Shown here: piece after piece, positions 59,680 to 64,000 of the stretch | Position numbering within the stretch: position 1 is the stretch's first letter | Layout of the letters: each line of letters opens with the position of its first letter | Notes under the pieces: model-generated | What the model saw: only the letters and a program-made list of their open reading frames with translations | The model's database searches: none | Told to the model about the DNA's origin: nothing | NCBI GenBank assembly: GCA_013388685.1 | Contig: JACAET010000055.1 | Coordinates: forward strand, 1 to 64,000 | DNA from: Chloroflexota bacterium | Lineage (GTDB): Bacteria; Chloroflexota; Anaerolineae; Anaerolineales; Villigracilaceae | Length of the DNA: 64,000 nucleotides | Direction: 5' to 3' | Made by a program: the position numbers and the translations under genes

Positions 59680-60015
59680 ATGTCCGAACCCATTCAACTC
59701 CATCTCCTGCGCCCGGGGCAAAGGGCGATCATCACCAAAATCAATGGCAATGGCGCGCTGCGCAGGCGATTCGTCGAAATGGGGATCGTCAAAGGCGAGA
59801 CGATCCTGATCGAGCGCCATGCTCCGCTTGGCGACCCGGTCGAATATTTCATCAAGGGCTATCACCTCGCCCTGCGGAAAGAGGAAGCCGCGCACATCGA
59901 GGTGTCAGGCATCCATGAAAACGGGGAACCGGTCTCGGTTCCCGAAATTGCAAGCGAGGCAACCTGTCCCGGCAGACGGTGCCGGAGAAGGCGCCGCTTC
60001 CGTTTTTTTTCGTGA
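59680..60015 (+). CDS. feoA: FeoA-domain protein
   Basis: The 111-residue protein has a FeoA SH3-like domain (about 1-80: LHLLRPGQRAIITKINGNGALRRRFVEMGIVKGETILIERHAPLGDPVEYFIKGYHLALRKEEAAHIEV). The C-terminal 20 residues are a Cys/Arg-rich tail (TCPGRRCRRRRRFRFFS), which is unusual. The tail is encoded across a T8 run just before the stop, so a frameshift is possible. FeoA works with FeoB in Fe(II) uptake. AGGGA precedes its ATG. Confidence 0.88.
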   Translation: MSEPIQLHLLRPGQRAIITKINGNGALRRRFVEMGIVKGETILIERHAPLGDPVEYFIKGYHLALRKEEAAHIEVSGIHENGEPVSVPEIASEATCPGRRCRRRRRFRFFS

Positions 60016-60045
60016 GGCGTCAAATGCGGCTTTGTGGAGTTGATA

Positions 60046-60549
60046 ATGGCTGACCTGACCATCGCTCTGGCGGGGAATCCCAACGCAGGCAAGACCACCA
60101 TCTTCAACGCGCTGACCGGTCTGCGCCAGCATACCGGCAACTGGCCCGGCAAGACGGTCGAAAAGAAGGAAGGAGAGATCGAGCTCGACGGCATGACGAT
60201 CAATATTGTGGATCTGCCCGGCACGTATAGCCTGACCGCCTATTCGCCTGAAGAAATCATCGCCCGCGATTTCATCATCGAGCAGCGCCCTGATGTGGTC
60301 ATCAATGTGGTGGACGCGACCAATCTCGAGCGCAATCTGTATCTCACCCTGCAACTGCTCGAATTGGAAGTCCCTCTCGTCCTTGCCCTCAATATGACCG
60401 ACGAACTGCAAAAGGACGGCGCAAAAATCAACGTGGACAAACTCTCGCAACTGCTGGGGAACATTCCCGTGGTGCAAACGGCGGCGAACAAAGGCAGAGG
60501 TATCTCCCAACTGATCAACAAAGCCGTGCGCATTGCCAAGAGCGACTAA
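60046..60549 (+). CDS. feoB: FeoB GTPase domain, encoded separately
   Basis: The 167-residue protein is the G domain alone: G1 AGNPNAGKTTIF, G2 region KTVEKKEGEI, G3 DLPGTYSL, G4 NMTD (in LALNMTDEL). The remainder of FeoB follows as a separate gene 104 bases downstream. The protein ends cleanly after the G domain, without the long GDI domain. It is short for a FeoB, and looks like a natural or recent split. Confidence 0.9.
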   Translation: MADLTIALAGNPNAGKTTIFNALTGLRQHTGNWPGKTVEKKEGEIELDGMTINIVDLPGTYSLTAYSPEEIIARDFIIEQRPDVVINVVDATNLERNLYLTLQLLELEVPLVLALNMTDELQKDGAKINVDKLSQLLGNIPVVQTAANKGRGISQLINKAVRIAKSD

Positions 60550-60550
60550 C

Positions 60551-60653
60551 CCCTGAGACACGCATCGTCCCGATGTCCTTTGGGAGAGACACTGAGAATT
60601 TTTGATCTCCGTGACCCAGTGTCTCCATATGGTTCAAACGTATTGAGAAACAC
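60551..60653. repeat. Palindromic gap between the two feoB parts
   Basis: GGAGAGACACTG and CAGTGTCTCC are inverted arms around AGAATTTTTGATCTCC. It fits a dispersed palindrome that separates the two feoB reading frames. No frame joins them. Confidence 0.65.
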
Positions 60654-62339
60654 ATGACGATCACTACAAACCCTTTATTCAAACTCGATTACGGCGGCAA
60701 GATCGAGCGCGAAATCGCCAGACTCATCGCCGCCTTCGACGAACTGCAATTCGACACAGGGCGTTACCCCAAGCGCTGGCTGGCGCTCAAACTGCTCGAA
60801 GCCGATGCCGACATCCTCGAGCGCGTGAGCCGAATGCCAAAGGGCGAACACCTCATTGCGCTCGCCAGGCAAGGCGCCGAACGCGTCTCGTCCATGCTCG
60901 GTGACGACTTCGACCTGCTCACCGCCGACCGCCGCTACGGCTACATCAACGGCGTCGTGCGCCAGTCGCTCCATCGTACGCTCATCGACCGCATCACTCT
61001 GACCGACCGCATTGACGACATCGTCACGCATAAGTGGCTTGGGCTGCCCGTTTTCTTTGCGGTCATGTACATTGTCTTTCGACTCGTGATTGACGTTTCC
61101 TCTCCCTTTCTGGATTGGACAGACGCGGTCATCAACGGACCGATTGCCCGCTGGCTGCGCCTCTTTCTGGACCTCGTCTCTGCTCCCGCGTGGACGCGTT
61201 CCCTCGTCATTGACGGAATCGTCGCCGGCGTGGGAGGCGTGCTGGTCTTCGTCCCCGGCTTGTTGATCCTGTACTTCTTCATTGCCCTGCTCGAAGACTC
61301 GGGCTACATGTCTCGCGCCGCCTTTGTGATGGACCGCTTCATGCGCGTGGTGGGGTTGCACGGCAAATCGTTCATCCCCATGATTTTGGGGTTCGGCTGT
61401 GCCGTTCCCGCCATCTACGCCACCCGCACCATTCCCAGCCGCCGCGACCGCGTGCTGACGGCTCTGCTCGTTCCGCTCATGTCGTGCTCGGCGCGTCTGC
61501 CAGTCTATGTGGTCTTCGGTCTCGCCTTCTTCGGCGTCCGCGCGGGGACGATCATCTGGGCGATGTACGCGCTGGGGATCGTCGTGGCAATGCTCGCCGG
61601 TATGATCTTTACACGGACGATCCTCAAGCCCGATGTCACCTCGGCATTCGTGCTGGAACTGCCTCCCTACCGTCAACCTGCCCTGAAGAGCGTGTTGATT
61701 CACATGTGGGAAAACACGCGCGAATTCGTCCGCAAGGCAGGGACGACCATCCTGCTGGCATCGGTAGTGATGTGGATATTGCTCAACCTGCCCTGGGGCG
61801 TAGCCAACCAGCGCGACTCGTATTTCGGTTGGGTCAGCGGCGCGATCGCGCCTGTTTTTGCCCCGCTTGGATTCGGCAACTGGGAAACGGGCGGCGCGCT
61901 CGTGACCGGCTTCATGGCGAAGGAGATCGTCGTCAGCACGCTGAGTCAGGTCTATGTGGGCGGGGAGGAGGGGCGGATAGAGGAGCAAACAACCTTGGGC
62001 GAGGAACTGACCGGCATCGGTCTGGGGTTTGTGAATGCGGCGGTCAGGTCGGGGAAAATCCTGTTGAGCATCGTCCCTGGGGTAAACCTGGTGAACGAAG
62101 AAGCGGAAAGCGAAGACACCGCCTTGAGCGCCGCCCTGCGCGAGAGATTCACGCCATTGAGCGCGGTTTCGCTATTGGTGTTTGTCCTGCTCTACGTGCC
62201 GTGCGTCGCCACGCTGGGAGCCATCCGTCACGAGTTCGGCAGGTCGTGGGCGCTGACCTCTGCTGTGTATCAGACAGTCGTTGCCTGGCTGGCTGCGTTT
62301 CTCATCTATCAGGGCGGGCGGTTGCTCGGGTTGGGGTGA
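60654..62339 (+). CDS. feoB: FeoB membrane permease part, encoded separately
   Basis: The 561-residue protein begins with a helical GDI-like region (about 1-120: NPLFKLDYGGKIEREIARLIAAF) and then carries the FeoB transmembrane core with two Gate motifs: GFGCAVPAIYATRTI near 240 and PLMSCSARLPVYVVFG near 275, followed by MAKEIVVSTLSQVY. It is the permease half of a split FeoB. Length plus that of the GTPase gene (about 730) equals a complete FeoB, so no residue appears missing. It starts at an ATG without a clear Shine-Dalgarno sequence. Confidence 0.92.
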   Translation: MTITTNPLFKLDYGGKIEREIARLIAAFDELQFDTGRYPKRWLALKLLEADADILERVSRMPKGEHLIALARQGAERVSSMLGDDFDLLTADRRYGYINGVVRQSLHRTLIDRITLTDRIDDIVTHKWLGLPVFFAVMYIVFRLVIDVSSPFLDWTDAVINGPIARWLRLFLDLVSAPAWTRSLVIDGIVAGVGGVLVFVPGLLILYFFIALLEDSGYMSRAAFVMDRFMRVVGLHGKSFIPMILGFGCAVPAIYATRTIPSRRDRVLTALLVPLMSCSARLPVYVVFGLAFFGVRAGTIIWAMYALGIVVAMLAGMIFTRTILKPDVTSAFVLELPPYRQPALKSVLIHMWENTREFVRKAGTTILLASVVMWILLNLPWGVANQRDSYFGWVSGAIAPVFAPLGFGNWETGGALVTGFMAKEIVVSTLSQVYVGGEEGRIEEQTTLGEELTGIGLGFVNAAVRSGKILLSIVPGVNLVNEEAESEDTALSAALRERFTPLSAVSLLVFVLLYVPCVATLGAIRHEFGRSWALTSAVYQTVVAWLAAFLIYQGGRLLGLG

Positions 62340-62346
62340 GGCGTCC

Positions 62347-62625
62347 ATGCTGAATCAGATTGTGGCGCTGCTGGAAACGAAAGAAAACGGGCTGAGCCTT
62401 TCTGAAATCAGCCGCGCGATGAACGCCCAGCCATCGGCGGTTCTTTCGATGATTGACTTGTTGGTGAAGAAAGGGAAGTTGCTCGAGATCGGTCCCGATG
62501 GTCAATGTTGTACCGCGTGCGGGGGTCAAGCGGAGTGTAATCTGCTCAAGGCAAGAGGGAAGAGGTATGCGGCAGCGTCATCATCGGTCAAGAACGTCCC
62601 GAAGGCTTTCCTGCATCAAGCCTGA
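62347..62625 (+). CDS. feoC: FeoC-like winged-helix Fe-S protein
   Basis: The 92-residue protein has a winged helix (MLNQIVALLETKENGLSLSEISRAMNAQPSAVLSMIDLLVKKGKLLEI) and a Cys-rich stretch with CCTACGGQAEC, which matches the cluster-binding Cys of FeoC. It is eight bases after feoB. The C-terminal KNVPKAFLHQA is encoded by a partial form of the GTCCCGAAGG terminator repeat, so the native end may have been altered. Confidence 0.85.
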   Translation: MLNQIVALLETKENGLSLSEISRAMNAQPSAVLSMIDLLVKKGKLLEIGPDGQCCTACGGQAECNLLKARGKRYAAASSSVKNVPKAFLHQA

Positions 62626-62677
62626 AGCACAGAACACATACGACACGACGACGCCTTTGGGATTAACATCGGCTCGA

Positions 62678-63334
62678 TTATCCGCCAGCCTTTCGAAAGC
62701 GTCGAATGCGTCCTTCGATCTCGGTCAGGATATCGCGGGCTTCAGCCATGTCCGTTTCGTTGAGATGGTTGCTGAGTTCCGCCAGCAACGGCTTCATATC
62801 GGGGTTGAAGGCGTGGATGAGGGTGGCAATGTCATTCTCGTAAATGCCCACGCGCTCAAAACTTCCCTGACGATACAACGACGGCAGGGCAAACAATTTC
62901 AATAACAGCAAGCCGTCAATGGTTACACAGCGAATTTTGCGATCCAGAAAATTCTTTTCGGCGCTGTAGTTCCTTGCAACTTTTTCGAACAAGGGATTCC
63001 TTGTAAGCAGGACATCAATCTGCAACTCCCCGAATTTGCCGCGCGCAAAGTACATATCCTGGCTTTCGAACTTAAACTCGGGCATTTGTTCAAGGGAAGA
63101 GAGCGCCATGATGAGATCAATATCCTGCGTATTACGTCCCTCCACATAGGTCAACAGGGCGACGCCGCCTGCCAGCACGTAATCCACCTTGCGGGACTCG
63201 AGCAGGTCAAACAACTTCTCAACCTGGGTCAACAGGGAGTTTGCGTTCATCATGACCTCGGGGGAATTCTTGAAATTGAACACAACAGCATTTCGCAAAA
63301 CACTGCCGATTTGGGAAACGCTCTGAATCGTCAT
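62678..63334 (-). CDS. Nucleotidyltransferase-like protein (AbiEii/DUF6036 type)
   Basis: The 218-residue protein has a nucleotidyltransferase core, YVLAGGVALLTYVEGRNTQDIDLIM near 52 (GG...DxD), IDVLLTRNPLFEKV near 105, and a C-terminal helical region. It fits DUF6036-type or AbiEii toxin-like proteins. No matching antitoxin (AbiEi-type) is adjacent, so a toxin role is not supported. It lies 16 bases downstream of recN and may share its transcript. ATGs at 63253 and 63250 are alternative starts. Confidence 0.7.
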   Translation of the reverse strand: MTIQSVSQIGSVLRNAVVFNFKNSPEVMMNANSLLTQVEKLFDLLESRKVDYVLAGGVALLTYVEGRNTQDIDLIMALSSLEQMPEFKFESQDMYFARGKFGELQIDVLLTRNPLFEKVARNYSAEKNFLDRKIRCVTIDGLLLLKLFALPSLYRQGSFERVGIYENDIATLIHAFNPDMKPLLAELSNHLNETDMAEARDILTEIEGRIRRFRKAGG

Positions 63335-63350
63335 CGGTTAAGTATACCTT

Positions 63351-64000
63351 CTACTTTGCCTTGATCATGTCCCGCGCCACCTGCATCAATTCGTGTGCCG
63401 AGCGCAGAGTCCCCTCGCCCACTTCACCGAGCATCTGCGAGAGTTCGAGCAGGCGCGCCTCGCCGTCCAGCCGTTCGACGCGGGTGATGGTGCGGCTGCC
63501 CCGCACCAGTTTCTGCGCCTGATAATGTTCATCGCCAAAGACCGCCAGTTGGGGGAGGTGGGTGACGCAAAAGACCTGATGATTGCGCGAGAGATTCCAC
63601 AACTTCTGCCCGACGGTCATGCCCACGCGCCCGCCGATGCCCTGGTCAATTTCATCGAAGATGAGCGAGGGTACTTCGTCGGCGCGGGCGAGGACGTTTT
63701 TGAGCCCTAGCATCAGGCGCGAGGTCTCGCCGCCCGAGGCGATTTTGACGAGCGGTTTGAGTCCCTCGCCAGGGTTGGGGGCGATGAGAAATTCCACCCT
63801 GTCGAATCCGTTGTGATCAAAGGCGACGCGGTCTCCATTGCCGAGGGGGATGCCGTTCGGGTCGGGTCGGGTTTGAAAGTCCACGCGGAATTTGGCGGCA
63901 GACATCCGCAAATCGTTGAGTTCGGCTTCGATGCCGCGGCTCATCGCTTCCGCCGCCAAGTTACGCTTTTCGCTCAAGAGGCTGCCCTGCTTTGCCAGCG
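63351..64000 (-). CDS. recN: DNA repair protein RecN, C-terminal part (5' end outside window)
   Basis: The visible 216 residues are the second half of RecN: ABC signature IASGGETSRLMLGLKNVL, Walker B SLIFDEIDQGIGGRVGMTVGQKL, D loop and H loop in VFCVTHLPQLA. The frame continues upstream past base 64000 (LAKQGSLLSEKRN...). RecN is an SMC-like ATPase that acts at double-strand breaks. It ends 16 bases before the nucleotidyltransferase gene. Confidence 0.92.
   Translation of the reverse strand, partial: LAKQGSLLSEKRNLAAEAMSRGIEAELNDLRMSAAKFRVDFQTRPDPNGIPLGNGDRVAFDHNGFDRVEFLIAPNPGEGLKPLVKIASGGETSRLMLGLKNVLARADEVPSLIFDEIDQGIGGRVGMTVGQKLWNLSRNHQVFCVTHLPQLAVFGDEHYQAQKLVRGSRTITRVERLDGEARLLELSQMLGEVGEGTLRSAHELMQVARDMIKAK

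Noticed and set aside
60675..61988. Open frame of 437 codons opposite the FeoB permease gene
   Set aside because: Antisense to clear Gate motifs of FeoB; low-complexity charged composition.
62678..63334. Type IV toxin-antitoxin system
   Set aside because: The nucleotidyltransferase-like gene has no adjacent antitoxin gene; it follows recN and is kept as a single gene of unknown role.

Overview
The window looks like a chromosomal segment of a GC-rich member of the Chloroflexota, most likely an Anaerolineae-type heterotroph. The grounds are the mix of NBR1-type Ig-like secreted protein, PucC-type transporter, multi-GAF signalling proteins, a bifunctional sugar-phosphate isomerase, B-type heme-copper oxidase genes, and many short palindromic repeats between genes. 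This is inference from gene content; no rRNA or marker phylogeny was available. No phage, plasmid, CRISPR array or transposase gene is visible.

Layout. 0-11 kb: signalling and housekeeping genes (GAF/HD-GYP protein, acetyltransferase, PIG-L deacetylase, lipid kinase-like protein, GT87 mannosyltransferase-like protein, zinc-ribbon membrane protein, orphan sugar-binding lipoprotein, site-2 protease) and three tRNAs: Ile2(CAU), Gly(UCC) and a selenocysteine tRNA. 11-25 kb: a minus-strand block for a cell-surface glycan, preceded by a histidine kinase. It holds two sulfotransferases at its ends, an O-antigen-ligase-like protein, a Wzz-like protein, three GT2 glycosyltransferases, a DUF115 protein, a GT-C protein and a trio of SDR, 2-hydroxyacid dehydrogenase and CMP-sugar synthetase; several of these genes overlap by 1-8 bases. 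25-32 kb: acyltransferase, PGI/PMI isomerase, a 1059-residue secreted NBR1/SH3 protein and an S10 peptidase.

32.6-35 kb is a fluoride-resistance unit: a fluoride riboswitch with its own terminator, then FluC/CrcB, then a DUF190 plus four-CBS protein. The leader between riboswitch and fluC is stretched to about 600 bases by dispersed repeats, one of them a 174-bp element with inverted ends. 35.8-44.8 kb is respiratory: a cytochrome b fused to ferredoxin domains, a copper P-type ATPase, a SafE-like protein, subunits I, II and a 52-residue subunit of a B-type heme-copper enzyme, and a divergent cytochrome c. Subunit I has Gln where the catalytic cross-linked Tyr should be. The divergent promoters carry two Crp/Fnr-like operators, each at about -41.5.

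45-53 kb: glycerate kinase, FAD oxidoreductase, HolA, small membrane proteins, a MerR-type regulator and a PucC-family transporter. 53.8-62.6 kb is an iron island: FbpABC, two DtxR-type regulators, FeoA, a FeoB split into GTPase and membrane genes, and FeoC. The window ends in recN, followed by a nucleotidyltransferase-like gene.

The most striking non-coding content is a set of small inverted-repeat-bounded elements (MITE-like) of several families, with target duplications, nested insertions and even the matching empty sites within this window. Related palindromes also lie in frame inside three coding sequences.
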